Numbered from the stretch's first letter, positions 7,656-16,947 are shown. The stretch: DNA of 64,000 nucleotides from Rhizobiales bacterium 63-22 (GCA_001898995.1 MKVZ01000004.1:765601-829600); one strand, 5' to 3'. Notes: generated from the sequence alone by a model not told the origin. Program-made: numbers and translations.

Positions 7656-9112
7656 CCGACAGCCGCCAGGAAGAGCAGGACCGCGCCGATAGCCACCATC
7701 ATCATGCTGCGCCAGTCCGACGCGATGAAGACAACCGGATCGTCGTGCATTTCGCCGCGATGCGCCAGAATCCAGATGCGCACGATGATATAAAGCACGA
7801 TGAGCACCAGCGGCCAGAGCAGCCAGGGATAGATATAAAGCGCGCCCACCGAGTTGCTGTTGATATAGAGCGCCAGAACCAGCGCCGAGGTGAAGGCCGA
7901 GGCGACGCCGCTCTGGCCGACGATATCTATATCCTCCGGGCGATAACCGCGGCCGGCGATGCGGTCCTTTTCGGTGACGGTGGAATTCTGGAGTTCGACA
8001 TAGCGCTTCAGCAAGGCCAGCGACAGGAAGAAGAACATGGCGAAGGCCATCAGCCAGAACGAAAGCGGGATGGTAGCGGCAGCCATGCCGCCCAGAAGCC
8101 GGAAACTGTAGAGCGCGGCGAGGCAGATCACGTCGATCAGAAGCATTCGCTTGACGAAAAACGAATAGGCCGTCGTCGTGATCAGATAGATGCCGAGCGC
8201 CAGCGCGAAGGCAGGCGGCAGCATAAGACAGATCGCGCCCGCGACGACAAGCAGCAGGACCGTGACCGAAAGGCCGAAGGGAATGCCCAGCGCGCCGCTG
8301 GCGAAAGGCCGGTTCTTCTTGCGGATATGCTGTCGGTCCACCGGTAGATCGACGATATCGTTGAGAATGTAGATCGCCGACGCCGTCGCGCAAAAAGCGG
8401 CGAAGGCCAGCGCCGCGGCGCCGATGGCACCCCAGCGGAAAACATCGTGCGCGAGCATGACGGGTACGAAGACCAGCAGGTTCTTCAACCATTGATGCAC
8501 ACGCAACATCCTGAGGTAGGTCCTGGGTTGCAACGGCTTCTTCTCGAAAAGCCGGCTCGCATGGGCCTTCTGATAGCGCGCGACGCTTCTGTCAGGGGCG
8601 ACGACGATGGCCTCGCGCGCCACCCTGAAGACCGCGATGTCAGCACGGTCGTTCCCGGCATAGTCGAAGCCGTTCGCGCCGTAATGCTCGCAAAGCTCCT
8701 TTGCCTTGCGATTCGATGACAGATTGCGGGACGCGGTCGTTGCATGAACCGCATCGAAGATGCCGAGTTCGTGCGCCACGGCGTGCGCCAGCGGCTCGGC
8801 GGCCGCCGTCGCCAGCACGAGCCTGCGGCCCGCCGCATGTTCGGCGCGGAGAAATTCGAGAAAATCCTGCCGGTAGGGCAGTCGTGCCGCGTCGAGGCCG
8901 ATGCGGGCGGCGATCTGCGTCTTGAGATTGGCCTTGCCCGACAGAAGCCAGACCGGCAAAAGGAAAACGTAAAGAATGTTTTTCTTCAGGAGAACGAACA
9001 GGCTTTCCCACAGCAGATCCGTCGAAACCAGCGTCCCGTCGAGATCGACCGCCAGAGGAATATCGCCCTTTTTATCCGTCTTCCCCATTGCCGCACTTCT
9101 ATCCAAAGCCAC
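7652..9112 (-). CDS. HAD phosphatase-UbiA prenyltransferase fusion, DPPR-synthase-like
   Basis: A 486-residue two-domain protein. Residues about 17-185 form a HAD domain with DLDGT (Asp23, Asp25), a Thr in LATAAAE and GNDRAD, so the catalytic set looks complete. Residues about 200-486 form a UbiA membrane prenyltransferase with NDIVDLPVD (251-259) as the first Asp-rich motif. They also contain NRPFASG, TAYSFFVKR and LLKRYVEL, which closely parallel mycobacterial Rv3806c, the enzyme joining PRPP to decaprenyl phosphate. I therefore propose polyprenyl-phosphate phosphoribosyltransferase activity, with the HAD part removing the 5-phosphate. The start is a GTG at 9112; an ATG at 9088 also has an acceptable ribosome site. 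It is the first gene of the five-gene operon. Confidence 0.82.
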   Translation of the reverse strand: MALDRSAAMGKTDKKGDIPLAVDLDGTLVSTDLLWESLFVLLKKNILYVFLLPVWLLSGKANLKTQIAARIGLDAARLPYRQDFLEFLRAEHAAGRRLVLATAAAEPLAHAVAHELGIFDAVHATTASRNLSSNRKAKELCEHYGANGFDYAGNDRADIAVFRVAREAIVVAPDRSVARYQKAHASRLFEKKPLQPRTYLRMLRVHQWLKNLLVFVPVMLAHDVFRWGAIGAAALAFAAFCATASAIYILNDIVDLPVDRQHIRKKNRPFASGALGIPFGLSVTVLLLVVAGAICLMLPPAFALALGIYLITTTAYSFFVKRMLLIDVICLAALYSFRLLGGMAAATIPLSFWLMAFAMFFFLSLALLKRYVELQNSTVTEKDRIAGRGYRPEDIDIVGQSGVASAFTSALVLALYINSNSVGALYIYPWLLWPLVLIVLYIIVRIWILAHRGEMHDDPVVFIASDWRSMMMVAIGAVLLFLAAVG

Positions 9113-9304
9113 GCCCGCTCTCTAAAAATGCACCCGATCCCAATAATCGGTACAACACATAAGACGAGAAAACGAAAGAAGAGTGAAGAACGGCAGGTTT
9201 CAATCGCTAATTGCTTATTCATGCCGAACATCACGGCCTTCACGCCGATGCCGGTCCAACGAAACCTGCAAATCCAGTTTCCGGATCGGCAGCCGCCGAG
9301 CCCA

Positions 9305-10837
9305 TCATGCCGCAGCAATCAGTCTTTCCGCGCCCATACGATAGGAAATCGCACCGGCGAGATGAATGCGGCCGACCTTTTCACTACCGTCGAGATCGGC
9401 CAGCGTGCGCGCCACTTTCAGAATGCGGTGATAGGCGCGGGCGGAAAAGCGCATCTGCTCGCTGGCGTCGCGCAAAAGCTGCATGCCGGCGGCGTCGGGG
9501 CGGGCCACCTCCTCGATCAGCCCGGCCGGGCAGGAAGCGTTGGTCGTCTGCGGAGCGAGACCCAGAGCGGCATAGCGATGGGCCTGCCGCGCGCGCGCCC
9601 GCGCCACACGCCGCGCGACCGTCTCGCTGTTCTCCGATTGTCCCGGCTCGATCAGGTCGAGTGCCGAGACGGCGGGCATATCCACGCGCAGGTCTATGCG
9701 ATCCATGAGCGGGCCGGAAATACGCGCCTGATAATCGCTCTGGCAGCGCGGACCGCGCGCGCAGCTATGGCCCGGCTCGCCCGCCATGCCGCAGCGGCAC
9801 GGATTCATCGCCGCGATCAACTGGAACCGCGCCGGATAGGTGCTGCGATGATTGACGCGCGCGATCAGGCATTCGCCGGTTTCGAGCGGCTGGCGCAGGG
9901 AATCCAGCACCTGCGGCGAAAATTCGGGAAATTCGTCGAGAAACAGCACGCCATTATGAGCGAGCGACACCTCGCCCGGCCGCCCGCGCAGGCCTCCGCC
10001 GACCATCGCCGCCATGGAGGCCGAATGATGCGGCGCGCGAAAAGGCCGCCGGTCCGACAGCTTGCCCCCTGAAATCTCGCCCGCGATGGACGCGATCATG
10101 GAAACGTCCAGCAATTCGCGCGGCGACAGCTTCGGCAGGATCGACGGCAGCCGCGCGGCGAGCATCGACTTGCCCGAACCGGGCGGGCCGACCAGCAGCA
10201 GATTGTGGCTGCCGGCGGCGGCGATCTCCAGCGCGCGCCGGGCGGTCTCCTGCCCCTTGATATCGGCGAGATCGGGCTGCGCCTCGCCCGACAGGCGCAT
10301 GGACGGCTCCGGCGGCGTCAGCACCTGCGTGCCGCGAAAATGATTGGCGAGCGCGATCAGGCTGCGCGGCGCGAGAATGTCGATATCGGCGCCCGCCCAT
10401 GCCGCCTCCGGCCCGCAGGCATGCGGGCAGATCAGTCCCTTGTCCTCGCGATTGGCGCCGATCGCCGCCGGCAGCACGCCCGCCACCGCGAGAATCGAAC
10501 CGTCGAGCGACAATTCGCCCAGCACCAGATAGGACTGGATCGCGTCGGCGGGTATCGCCCCCAGCGCCGCCATCAGGGCGACCGCGATCGGCAGGTCGTA
10601 ATGCGAACCTTCCTTCGGCAGATCGGCCGGGGCCAGATTGACCGTCACCCGCTTGGCCGGCATGGAAAGGCCCGATGCGTGCAGCGCCGCCTGCACCCGC
10701 TCGCGGCTTTCGGCAACCGCCTTGTCGGGTAGCCCGACGATGGACATGCCCATTTTTCCGGGCGCAATCATCACCTGCACATCGACAGGCACCGCTTCTA
10801 TGCCCTGAAAGGCGACCGTCCCGACCCGTGCAACCAT
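9305..10837 (-). CDS. comM: ComM/YifB-family magnesium-chelatase-like AAA ATPase
   Basis: A 510-residue protein of the usual length for the family. An N-terminal ChlI-like domain (about 20-145) is followed by the AAA core with Walker A GPPGSGKSM and LFLDEFPEF as Walker B. A C-terminal Mg-chelatase domain contains a Cys-rich stretch (NPCRCGMAGEPGHSC). ComM is a hexameric helicase that helps branch migration when incoming DNA is integrated during natural transformation; many non-competent bacteria also keep it. GGGAAG lies a few bases before the ATG. It stands 80 nt after gshB in the same direction and may share its transcript. The 192 bp between it and the ubiA start hold no supported gene. 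Confidence 0.92.
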   Translation of the reverse strand: MVARVGTVAFQGIEAVPVDVQVMIAPGKMGMSIVGLPDKAVAESRERVQAALHASGLSMPAKRVTVNLAPADLPKEGSHYDLPIAVALMAALGAIPADAIQSYLVLGELSLDGSILAVAGVLPAAIGANREDKGLICPHACGPEAAWAGADIDILAPRSLIALANHFRGTQVLTPPEPSMRLSGEAQPDLADIKGQETARRALEIAAAGSHNLLLVGPPGSGKSMLAARLPSILPKLSPRELLDVSMIASIAGEISGGKLSDRRPFRAPHHSASMAAMVGGGLRGRPGEVSLAHNGVLFLDEFPEFSPQVLDSLRQPLETGECLIARVNHRSTYPARFQLIAAMNPCRCGMAGEPGHSCARGPRCQSDYQARISGPLMDRIDLRVDMPAVSALDLIEPGQSENSETVARRVARARARQAHRYAALGLAPQTTNASCPAGLIEEVARPDAAGMQLLRDASEQMRFSARAYHRILKVARTLADLDGSEKVGRIHLAGAISYRMGAERLIAAA

Positions 10838-10917
10838 AAGCTTCCCGCCCGCTCATTCGACCCGTGCAAGTTTAAGCACGGATGGAACGGCAAGACAAGA
10901 ACATCAGGGGAACAAAA

Positions 10918-11856
10918 TCACCGTTTCGCTTCGACCGCGTCCCAGAACAGGGACGCGATATCGGTGCCGTCGAACCGCTGAATCTCGCGCACGCCGGTGG
11001 GCGAGGTGACGTTGATTTCGGTCATGTAATCGCCGATCACGTCGATGCCGACGAGGATGAAGCCGCGCTCCTTCAGCGAGGGGCCGATGCGGTCGCAGAT
11101 TTCGCGCTCACGCGCGGTGAGCTTCGTCGGCTCGGCGCGGCCGCCGACATGCATGTTGGAGCGGGCATCGGTTTCCGACGGCACGCGGTTGATGGCGCCC
11201 ACCGGTTCGCCGTCGATCAGGATGATGCGCTTGTCGCCGGCGCGCACGTCTTTCAGGTAACGCTGGGCGATGAAGGGCTCGCGGAACATCTGGCCGAACA
11301 TTTCCAGAAGCGACGACAGGTTGCGGTCGCCGTCGGCCAGATGGAACACGCCCGCGCCGCCATTGCCATAGAGAGGCTTGAGGATGATGTCGCCGAATTC
11401 GCGGCGGAAATCCATCACCTCCTGCGGGTCCTTGGTGATGAGCGTTTCCGGCATCAGATCGGGAAATTCGGTGACGAAGATCTTTTCCGGGCTGTTGCGC
11501 ACCCAGGCCGGATCGTTGACCACCAGCGTCTTCGGATGGATGCGCTCCAGAAGATGCGTCGTGGTGATGTAGTTCATGTCGAATGGCGGGTCCTGCCGCA
11601 GCAGCACCACATCCATTTCCGACAGGTCGCGGCGTACCGGCTCGCCGAGCGTATAATGGTCGCCCTTGACGTCGCGCAATTCCATTTTCTCGACACGGGC
11701 GGAAACCACACCGTCGCGCATGGAGAGGCGGTCCGGCGTATAATGAAAGAGTTCGTGGCCGCGCCTCTGTGCTTCGAGCGACAGGGCGAACGTGGTGTCG
11801 CCCGTGATGTTCACCGTGCCGATATGGTCCATCTGGACCGCAACCCTGAGTGCCAT
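10918..11856 (-). CDS. gshB: Glutathione synthetase
   Basis: A 312-residue ATP-grasp enzyme that joins gamma-glutamylcysteine to glycine, the second step of glutathione synthesis. The N-terminal GSH-S domain begins [14 protein letters not shown]. The ATP-grasp part has [11 protein letters not shown] and a C-terminal [13 protein letters not shown], typical for GshB. I place the start at 11856, where GAGGAAATC precedes ATG; the same frame stays open to 11985 but the extra residues do not resemble the family. The diverging SMP-30 gene starts 142 bp away, so the region between them holds both promoters. Confidence 0.95.
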   Translation of the reverse strand: MALRVAVQMDHIGTVNITGDTTFALSLEAQRRGHELFHYTPDRLSMRDGVVSARVEKMELRDVKGDHYTLGEPVRRDLSEMDVVLLRQDPPFDMNYITTTHLLERIHPKTLVVNDPAWVRNSPEKIFVTEFPDLMPETLITKDPQEVMDFRREFGDIILKPLYGNGGAGVFHLADGDRNLSSLLEMFGQMFREPFIAQRYLKDVRAGDKRIILIDGEPVGAINRVPSETDARSNMHVGGRAEPTKLTAREREICDRIGPSLKERGFILVGIDVIGDYMTEINVTSPTGVREIQRFDGTDIASLFWDAVEAKR

Positions 11857-11998
11857 GATTTCCTCGCGATTCGACCGTGCCGGAAAACTAGACCGGTTTG
11901 CACGGACGACATAGTCCTTTCTGCATGCGGCACATATGGCAGGGCTTCCAATCGCTGCCACGCATCCCATATGATGGGACGGCATAAAGGGAGGAACA

Positions 11999-12874
11999 AT
12001 GACCGACGTAAAAGTCTCCGTTTTCGCCGATCACGTCGCCGAACTGGGCGAAGGGCCGGGCTACGATCCGCTGACCGGCCATGTCTGGTGGTTCGACATT
12101 CTGGGCCAAAAGCTGTTCGAGAAGAACTGGGACAGCGGCGAAACCCTTGTCCACGATCTCGGCATGAAGGCGAGCGCGCTGGCGGTGATCGACCGCGCGC
12201 GGCAGTTGATCGTCACCGAACACGGGCTGTTCATCCGCGAGCGCGCCAGCGGGCGGCTGACGCTGCATCATCCGCTGGAGGCCGACAATCCGGTCACCCG
12301 CTCCAACGATGCCCGCGTGCATCCGTCCGGCGCCTTCTGGATCGGCACCATGGGCCGCAAGGCGGAGGAGGATGCCGGCTCGATCTGGTGGTACCGGGAG
12401 GGGCAGGTCAGAAAACTGTTCTCCGGCATCACCATCACCAATTCGATCTGCTTCTCGCCGGACGGGCGCATCGGTTATTTCGCCGATACCAGACGCAATA
12501 TCGTCTGGCGCGTGGACACCGATCCCGAAACCGGCCTGCCGGTCTCCGAAAGAAGCGTCTTTCATCACCGCACCGAGGAAGGCGGCATGGACGGCTCGGT
12601 GGTGGATGCGGAAGGTACGCTGTGGAACGCCTGCTGGGGCGCGGGCGTGCTCAACGCCTATTCGCCGCAGGGACGGCTGATGCGCTCGATTCCACTGCCC
12701 GCGCGGCAGCCCTCCTGCCCCGCTTTCGTCGGGCCGGACGCGACGGCGATGATCGTCACCACCGCGCAGGAGAACATGAGCAAGGAGGAGCGCCGGGCCG
12801 AGCCGCATGCCGGCAAGGTGCTCGTGCTCGATCTCACCGTTTCCGGACGGCACGATCCGCCCGTCAGGCTTTAA
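11999..12874 (+). CDS. SMP-30/gluconolactonase-family lactonase
   Basis: A 291-residue six-bladed propeller protein (PF08450). Signatures are LGEGPGYDP with the metal-binding Glu, [19 protein letters not shown] with the Asn-Asp metal ligands, [10 protein letters not shown], and [12 protein letters not shown]. Such enzymes hydrolyse sugar lactones such as gluconolactone, arabinonolactone or related compounds, using a divalent metal. The substrate cannot be told from sequence, and no dehydrogenase that would make a lactone is adjacent. GGGAGGAACA precedes the start closely. The last 4 nt overlap the stop of the DUF1330 gene on the other strand. Confidence 0.9.
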   Translation: MTDVKVSVFADHVAELGEGPGYDPLTGHVWWFDILGQKLFEKNWDSGETLVHDLGMKASALAVIDRARQLIVTEHGLFIRERASGRLTLHHPLEADNPVTRSNDARVHPSGAFWIGTMGRKAEEDAGSIWWYREGQVRKLFSGITITNSICFSPDGRIGYFADTRRNIVWRVDTDPETGLPVSERSVFHHRTEEGGMDGSVVDAEGTLWNACWGAGVLNAYSPQGRLMRSIPLPARQPSCPAFVGPDATAMIVTTAQENMSKEERRAEPHAGKVLVLDLTVSGRHDPPVRL

Positions 12875-13158
12875 ATGCCTTCGACGATCACGATCTCGCC
12901 GTCGGCGACCGTCTGGCGGATGGCGGCGGCCGCCTGATATTCCGGCGAATTGTAGCAGTCGAGCGCGTGCTGCATGGTTTCGAACTCGATGATGACATTG
13001 CGCGCCCTGCCCGGCCCCTCGACCGCCTCAACCCTGCCGCCGCGCGCGATGAATTTCGCGCCGAAACGCTCGAAAGCCGGTTTGGCGGTCGAGACGTAAT
13101 CCTTGTAGCGTTCGGGGTCGCGTACATCCACGCGGGCGATCCAGTAGGCTTTCGTCAT
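12871..13158 (-). CDS. DUF1330 protein
   Basis: A 95-residue protein of the dimeric alpha-beta barrel DUF1330 family (PF07045). It shows YWIARVDVRDPERYKDY near the start, RGGRVEAVEG in the middle and the conserved FETMQHALDCYNSPEYQ helix. The family has no established enzyme activity. GGGAG lies before the ATG. It runs tail to tail with the lactonase gene and overlaps it by 4 nt, so no terminator separates them. Confidence 0.88.
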   Translation of the reverse strand: MTKAYWIARVDVRDPERYKDYVSTAKPAFERFGAKFIARGGRVEAVEGPGRARNVIIEFETMQHALDCYNSPEYQAAAAIRQTVADGEIVIVEGI

Positions 13159-13188
13159 CTCGTTCTCCCACCTATCTATTTGTTTTGT

Positions 13189-13238
13189 CGCATTATCCTA
13201 CGCGAAACCGCTACGCACTTTCGCTGGAAATGCTCTAT
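13189..13238. repeat. Short intergenic repeat, CGCACTTT-GGAAATGCTCT type
   Basis: One copy of a roughly 50-bp family with the core CGCGAAACCGCT, CGCACTTTCGCTGG and AAATGCTCTA. Near-identical copies lie at 15586 and more diverged ones at 16883, 24296 and 30411. The right end contains the stop codon of pyrF. Confidence 0.8.
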
Positions 13239-13945
13239 AAAGCCGTCTTCATTTCATCGAGAATGGCCAGCGCCGCCGCCTTGCGGTCGGAAGCCGCCAC
13301 GATCGGACGCGCCACCACCAGATGGCTTGCACCCGCCTTCAGGGCATCGGCGGGCGTCATGACGCGCTTCTGGTCCCCCTTTTCCGCGCCCGCCGGGCGG
13401 ATACCGGGCGTGACCACCGCCATATCGGGACCGACCGCCCTGCGGATAGCCGCGGCCTCGGCGGCGGACGCCACCACGCCGCCCATGCCGGCCTCGCGCG
13501 CCTGCCGGGCGCGCTTGAGCACCAGCGTTTCCGGATCGTCGGAATAGCCGGCTTCCTTCAGGTCTTCCGCATCCATCGAAGTCAGCACGGTGACGCCCAG
13601 AAGGCACAGGTCCGAACCCTTCGCCGCCTCGACCGCCGCGCGCATCGCTTTGGGATAGGCGTGCAGGGTCAGCATGGAAACGCCCATCCTAGCGACATTC
13701 TCGACGCCCTTGGCGATGGTGTTGTCGATGTCGAGCAGCTTCATGTCGAGAAAGACCTTCTTGCGCGCCGCGACCAGCCGCGCGGCGAAATCCAGCCCAC
13801 CCGCGAAAACGAGCTGATAGCCGATCTTGTAGAAGGAAACGGCGTCACCCAGTTCCTCGACCACGCTCTCGGCCTGCGAAACGGTCGGCACGTCGAGGCC
13901 CACGATCAGGCGCCCGGACGCTTCATCGCGCAATTCAGTCGTCAT
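13235..13945 (-). CDS. pyrF: Orotidine 5-phosphate decarboxylase
   Basis: A 236-residue enzyme making UMP from OMP in the last step of de novo pyrimidine synthesis. The catalytic tetrad is visible: an Asp in LIVGLDVP, Lys in SFYKIGYQL, and the DMKLLDID loop carrying Asp-x-Lys-x-x-Asp. The C-terminal phosphate-binding parts are VTPGIRP and VVARPI. CGGAGACTATC precedes ATG at 13945. The TAG stop lies inside the terminal motif of a dispersed repeat, so the last codons or stop may have been set by repeat insertion. It lies 82 nt after the FMN reductase gene in the same direction. Confidence 0.96.
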   Translation of the reverse strand: MTTELRDEASGRLIVGLDVPTVSQAESVVEELGDAVSFYKIGYQLVFAGGLDFAARLVAARKKVFLDMKLLDIDNTIAKGVENVARMGVSMLTLHAYPKAMRAAVEAAKGSDLCLLGVTVLTSMDAEDLKEAGYSDDPETLVLKRARQAREAGMGGVVASAAEAAAIRRAVGPDMAVVTPGIRPAGAEKGDQKRVMTPADALKAGASHLVVARPIVAASDRKAAALAILDEMKTAL

Positions 13946-14027
13946 GATAGTCTCCGCTTGCGATTTTTTCCGTCATCGCACAACCGGCGGCGGTGCGAAA
14001 GGGACAAGAACGGGACAGGGCGGAAAA

Positions 14028-14597
14028 TCAGCGCGCGGCCTGCGCGATGAGGCTGCGGCAGAGATTTGCGAGCATGTGCGCGTTGCGCTCCTCCTTCAGA
14101 GTTCCGTCCGTGTCGAAGGCGTCGGCGGCATGAGCGACCGAGCATTGCTGGGTGACGATCTGCACGCCGACATTCATCAGCACCGCGCGCAGGTGATAAA
14201 GGCCGCGCAGGCCGGCGAAATTGCCGTTGGAGGTGGAGCAGAGCCCGACCGTCAGCCCGGAATAGGGCTTGAACGGCCTGTCGCCGTCGCGAGAGATGCG
14301 GCTCACCCAGTCGATGGTGTTTTTCAGAAGCGGCGGGATCGAGGCGTTATATTCGGGCGAGCAGATCATCAGCCCGTCATGGGCCGCGAACAGCCGCCCG
14401 AGCCGCATGGCGTTCTCCGGCACGCCATGCGCCGCCTCCAGGTCCTCGTCCATGATCGGCAGCGGATAATAGGCGAGCGTGATGCGCGTGACCTCCGCGC
14501 CTTGCGCGCGCAACTCCTTTTCGGCGGCGCCGGCCATGTGGCCGCTGAACGCGCCGGTGCGGATCGAGCCGGCGAAAACCAGAATACGAGCGGTCAT
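14028..14597 (-). CDS. NADPH-dependent FMN reductase-family protein
   Basis: A 189-residue flavodoxin-fold protein (PF03358). The FMN phosphate loop is GSIRTGAFSG, and SPEYNASIPPLLKNTIDW is the second flavin-binding loop typical of NAD(P)H-dependent FMN, quinone or chromate reductases. It acts in the cytoplasm; the electron acceptor is unknown. GGAG precedes ATG. It follows pmtA by 21 nt, so both are probably on one transcript. Confidence 0.88.
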   Translation of the reverse strand: MTARILVFAGSIRTGAFSGHMAGAAEKELRAQGAEVTRITLAYYPLPIMDEDLEAAHGVPENAMRLGRLFAAHDGLMICSPEYNASIPPLLKNTIDWVSRISRDGDRPFKPYSGLTVGLCSTSNGNFAGLRGLYHLRAVLMNVGVQIVTQQCSVAHAADAFDTDGTLKEERNAHMLANLCRSLIAQAAR

Positions 14598-14618
14598 GAA
14601 ATCTCCGGGGACGAAAAA

Positions 14619-15218
14619 TCAGGCGAGCGGACGGCGATAGATCCAGAGCTGCGCCGGCGGCACGTTGCGCATCACGAAGTCATAATGCTGCACGGTGAAA
14701 TCGCCGCGCCCGCCGGGAACCGGCGGCAGCGGGCCATAAGTGATCTGCATGAAGGGACGCCCGCGCGGAATGCGGCTCAGCGCGGCCTCGACAATCTGCA
14801 CGCGGCGCGGCATCGGAACGTTCAGGAGCGGCACGGCGGAAATGACGCTGTCGAAGGTCAGCGTGCGGCGCTCGCCCAGCGTGTCGTCGAGGTTGAACGC
14901 GTCGCCCTCGATGATGTTGACCTCGGGAAAGCTTTTGCGCAGGTGCGCGGCGAAATCCTGCGAATATTCGACCGAATAAAGATCGGACGGCTTCACGCCG
15001 CGCCCGAGGATCGCCTTGGTGATGACACCGGTACCGGGTCCGAGTTCGAGCACGGGCAAACCCGAGTGAATATCGATGACGCTCGCCATGCGCCGCGCGG
15101 TGATGGAGCTTGTCGGCAGGATGGCCCCGACGGCCTTCGGCCCGTCGATCCAGCCCTTGAAGAAACGGATTTCCTCATCGAATTTCGCGGCCAGTTTCCT
15201 GCCGAGCTGAACTGCCAT
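14619..15218 (-). CDS. pmtA: Phosphatidylethanolamine N-methyltransferase, rhizobial PmtA type
   Basis: A 199-residue SAM-dependent methyltransferase. VLELGPGTGVITKAIL is motif I for SAM binding; VNIIEGDAF and VISAVPLLNVP follow at the usual positions. The length and the start (FFKGWIDGPKAVGAILPTS) fit the Sinorhizobium-type PmtA, which adds three methyl groups to phosphatidylethanolamine to form phosphatidylcholine at the membrane. I chose the ATG at 15218, preceded by GGGAG at a good distance. The open frame continues to 15341 through intergenic-like sequence. KsgA-like rRNA methyltransferases share motif I, but this protein lacks the C-terminal domain of KsgA. Confidence 0.85.
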   Translation of the reverse strand: MAVQLGRKLAAKFDEEIRFFKGWIDGPKAVGAILPTSSITARRMASVIDIHSGLPVLELGPGTGVITKAILGRGVKPSDLYSVEYSQDFAAHLRKSFPEVNIIEGDAFNLDDTLGERRTLTFDSVISAVPLLNVPMPRRVQIVEAALSRIPRGRPFMQITYGPLPPVPGGRGDFTVQHYDFVMRNVPPAQLWIYRRPLA

Positions 15219-15631
15219 TCCATATGCTCCCGTTGTGGCTTGAGGCAAGGTTATGACGCCATCAAGGCAGATAGCAAGGCAGGAATAAGGCAGCGGAGGA
15301 AAAAACGGGGCAAATTCCCGGTCCAGAATCTTGATTTCCAAGGAAATATGGCTTCAAAACCAGATTTTCCACGATTTTATTTACACCACATGGTGGACTT
15401 CCCGGCTGGCTTCGTCCAGTTCGGGCCAATCGCTCTTTTGCCGCCCTGTCCACAAAAAGTCCTCATGGTGCATCCGGGCGAGGCGAAAACGCAAAAAAAC
15501 AAGGCCGCAGGGCGGTTACGCCGCTGCGGCCTCGGTTCAAAACATCGATTTCAGGTTTCGGCGGAAAGTAGCGTTTTTCACTGGTCGCATTATCCTGCGC
15601 GAAACCGCTTTGCACTTTCGCTGGAAATGCT
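15219..15631. other. 413-bp intergenic region between pmtA and dnaJ
   Basis: No gene is supported here. The left part carries the pmtA leader and an AT-rich stretch around 15330-15400 likely to hold its promoter. The centre has the dnaJ terminator (15503-15531). The right end is a dispersed repeat (15586-15634). Short open frames here read through the repeat and have no family features. Confidence 0.6.
15503..15531 (-). terminator. Intrinsic terminator downstream of dnaJ
   Basis: Hairpin GGCCGCAG-GGCG-GTTA-CGCC-G-CTGCGGCC. Reading the minus strand, it is followed by a run of seven T interrupted once (complement of 15492-15500). It is positioned about 100 nt after the dnaJ stop. Confidence 0.8.
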
Positions 15632-15634
15632 CTA
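15586..15634. repeat. Short intergenic repeat, second copy of the 13189 type
   Basis: It matches the copy at 13189 in nearly every position from CGCATTATCCT to GGAAATGCTCTA. The end again contains a stop codon, here the TAG of dnaJ. Confidence 0.82.
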
Positions 15635-16762
15635 TTCGCCGATTCCCTCGAAAAACTCCTTCATCCGCGAGAAGAAGCCCGCCGATTTGGGGCTGTTTTC
15701 CTGCGAGGACAGTTTTTCGAACTCCTCCAGCAATTCGCGCTGGCGGCGGGAAAGATTCTGCGGCGTCTCGATGTCGATCTGGATGTAGAGATCGCCGACC
15801 GCCGCCTGCCGCAGCACCGGCATGCCCTTGCCCTTGAGGCGGAACTGCTTGCCGTTCTGCGTGCCTTCCGGAACCTTCACCACGGTCTTGGCCCCGTCGA
15901 GGGTCGACACCTCGAACTGGCCGCCCAGCGCCGCCGTCGTCATGGAGATCGGCGCCTTGCAGTAAAGATCGGCCCCGTCGCGCTGGAAGAATTCATGCGG
16001 CTTGACCGAGAGGAAGATGTAGAGGTCGCCCGCCGGGCCGCCGCGCATCCCCGCCTCGCCCTCGCCGGCCAGACGGATGCGGGTGCCGTCCTCGATGCCG
16101 GCCGGAATGTTGACAGAAAGCGAGCGCTCCTGCGTCACGCGGCCCTGCCCATGGCACTTGCCGCAGGGGTCCTTGATAATCTGGCCGCGCCCGTTGCAGG
16201 TCGGGCAGGTGCGTTCGACCGAGAAAAAGCCCTGCGCGGCGCGCACGCGGCCCGTACCGGAGCACATGGTGCAGGTGGTGGGCTTCGAACCGGGCTTCGC
16301 GCCCGTGCCGGAGCATTCGTCGCAGGTGATAGAGGTCGGCACGCGGATCTGCGCGGTCTTGCCGGAATAGGCTTCCTCCAGCGTCACTTCCATATTGTAA
16401 CGCAGATCGGCGCCCCGCTCACGGCCGCCATTGTTGCGGCGGCGGCCGCCGCCCATCATCTCGCCAAAGATGTCCTCGAAAATATCGGCAAAGCCACCCG
16501 CACCGAAACCGCCAGCGAAACCGTTACCCATACCGCCATTCTCGAAGGCGGCGTGGCCGAAACGGTCGTAGGCCGCGCGCTTCTGCGGGTCCTTCAGCGT
16601 TTCGTAGGCCTGACCGATCTCCTTGAACTTGCGCTCGGCCTCCGGATCGTCGGGATTGCGGTCCGGGTGATATTGCATGGCGAGCCTGCGGAACGCCGTC
16701 TTCAGCGTCTTGTCGTCGGCGGTTCTCTCGACGCCCAGTGCTTCGTAGTAGTCGATCTTCAT
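15632..16762 (-). CDS. dnaJ: Chaperone DnaJ
   Basis: A 376-residue type I DnaJ, the standard length. The J domain (about 1-68) has HPD in [12 protein letters not shown] Gly/Phe-rich linker follows (about 72-115). The zinc domain contains four CxxCxGxG repeats ([32 protein letters not shown]). It delivers unfolded proteins to DnaK and stimulates its ATPase. The start at 16762 ([10 protein letters not shown]) is the family start; upstream in-frame codons to 16798 are not conserved. It follows dnaK by 230 bp that contain a hairpin and two repeats, so transcription into dnaJ may be reduced or come from its own promoter. Confidence 0.97.
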   Translation of the reverse strand: MKIDYYEALGVERTADDKTLKTAFRRLAMQYHPDRNPDDPEAERKFKEIGQAYETLKDPQKRAAYDRFGHAAFENGGMGNGFAGGFGAGGFADIFEDIFGEMMGGGRRRNNGGRERGADLRYNMEVTLEEAYSGKTAQIRVPTSITCDECSGTGAKPGSKPTTCTMCSGTGRVRAAQGFFSVERTCPTCNGRGQIIKDPCGKCHGQGRVTQERSLSVNIPAGIEDGTRIRLAGEGEAGMRGGPAGDLYIFLSVKPHEFFQRDGADLYCKAPISMTTAALGGQFEVSTLDGAKTVVKVPEGTQNGKQFRLKGKGMPVLRQAAVGDLYIQIDIETPQNLSRRQRELLEEFEKLSSQENSPKSAGFFSRMKEFFEGIGE

Positions 16763-16828
16763 ATGTCCGTCACCCCGGCGGTTGGATCGGACTCCCAACC
16801 GGAGTCATCTTTATGCCCGTTACACCCA

Positions 16829-16867
16829 GAGCCGTTCCTGTTTAAACGGAATCGTCGGAACCGCTCT
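16829..16867. repeat. Palindromic repeat AGAGC-GTTCC type
   Basis: Imperfect inverted repeat AGAGCCGTTCC ... GGAACCGCTCT with an 18-nt centre containing TGTTTAAAC. The left half matches the start of the repeat at 24296 (AGAGCGGTTCCTGTTTAA). Confidence 0.7.
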
Positions 16868-16882
16868 ATCTTCTCGTCTTCA

Positions 16883-16935
16883 CGCATTTCGCGATAAGCA
16901 AAACCGCTACGCACTTTTGGCTCGGAAATGCTCTA
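16883..16935. repeat. Short intergenic repeat, diverged member of the CGCACTTTT family
   Basis: Contains CGCGATAAGCAAAACCGCT, ACGCACTTTTGG and CGGAAATGCTCTAG, the core of the 13189 and 15586 repeats with small changes. It sits between dnaJ and dnaK. Confidence 0.7.
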
Positions 16936-16947
16936 GTCCGAAACTGC

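Noticed and set aside
8986..9318. A 110-codon minus-strand frame over the start of the ubiA gene.
   Set aside because: It overlaps the HAD-domain coding region in another frame. The part outside it (9113-9304) has no clear start signal.
10882..13362. An 826-codon plus-strand open frame across gshB and the lactonase.
   Set aside because: It is antisense to gshB and out of frame with the lactonase. Its composition (Arg, Gly, His rich) is the usual shadow of high-GC codon bias and it has no family features.
15360..15480. Short palindrome around CCACATGGTGG in the pmtA-dnaJ gap.
   Set aside because: A single short symmetric site without a matching regulator or second copy; chance is likely.
13944..15788. 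A 614-codon plus-strand open frame over the FMN reductase and pmtA.
   Set aside because: Antisense to two recognisable genes and running through a terminator and a repeat.
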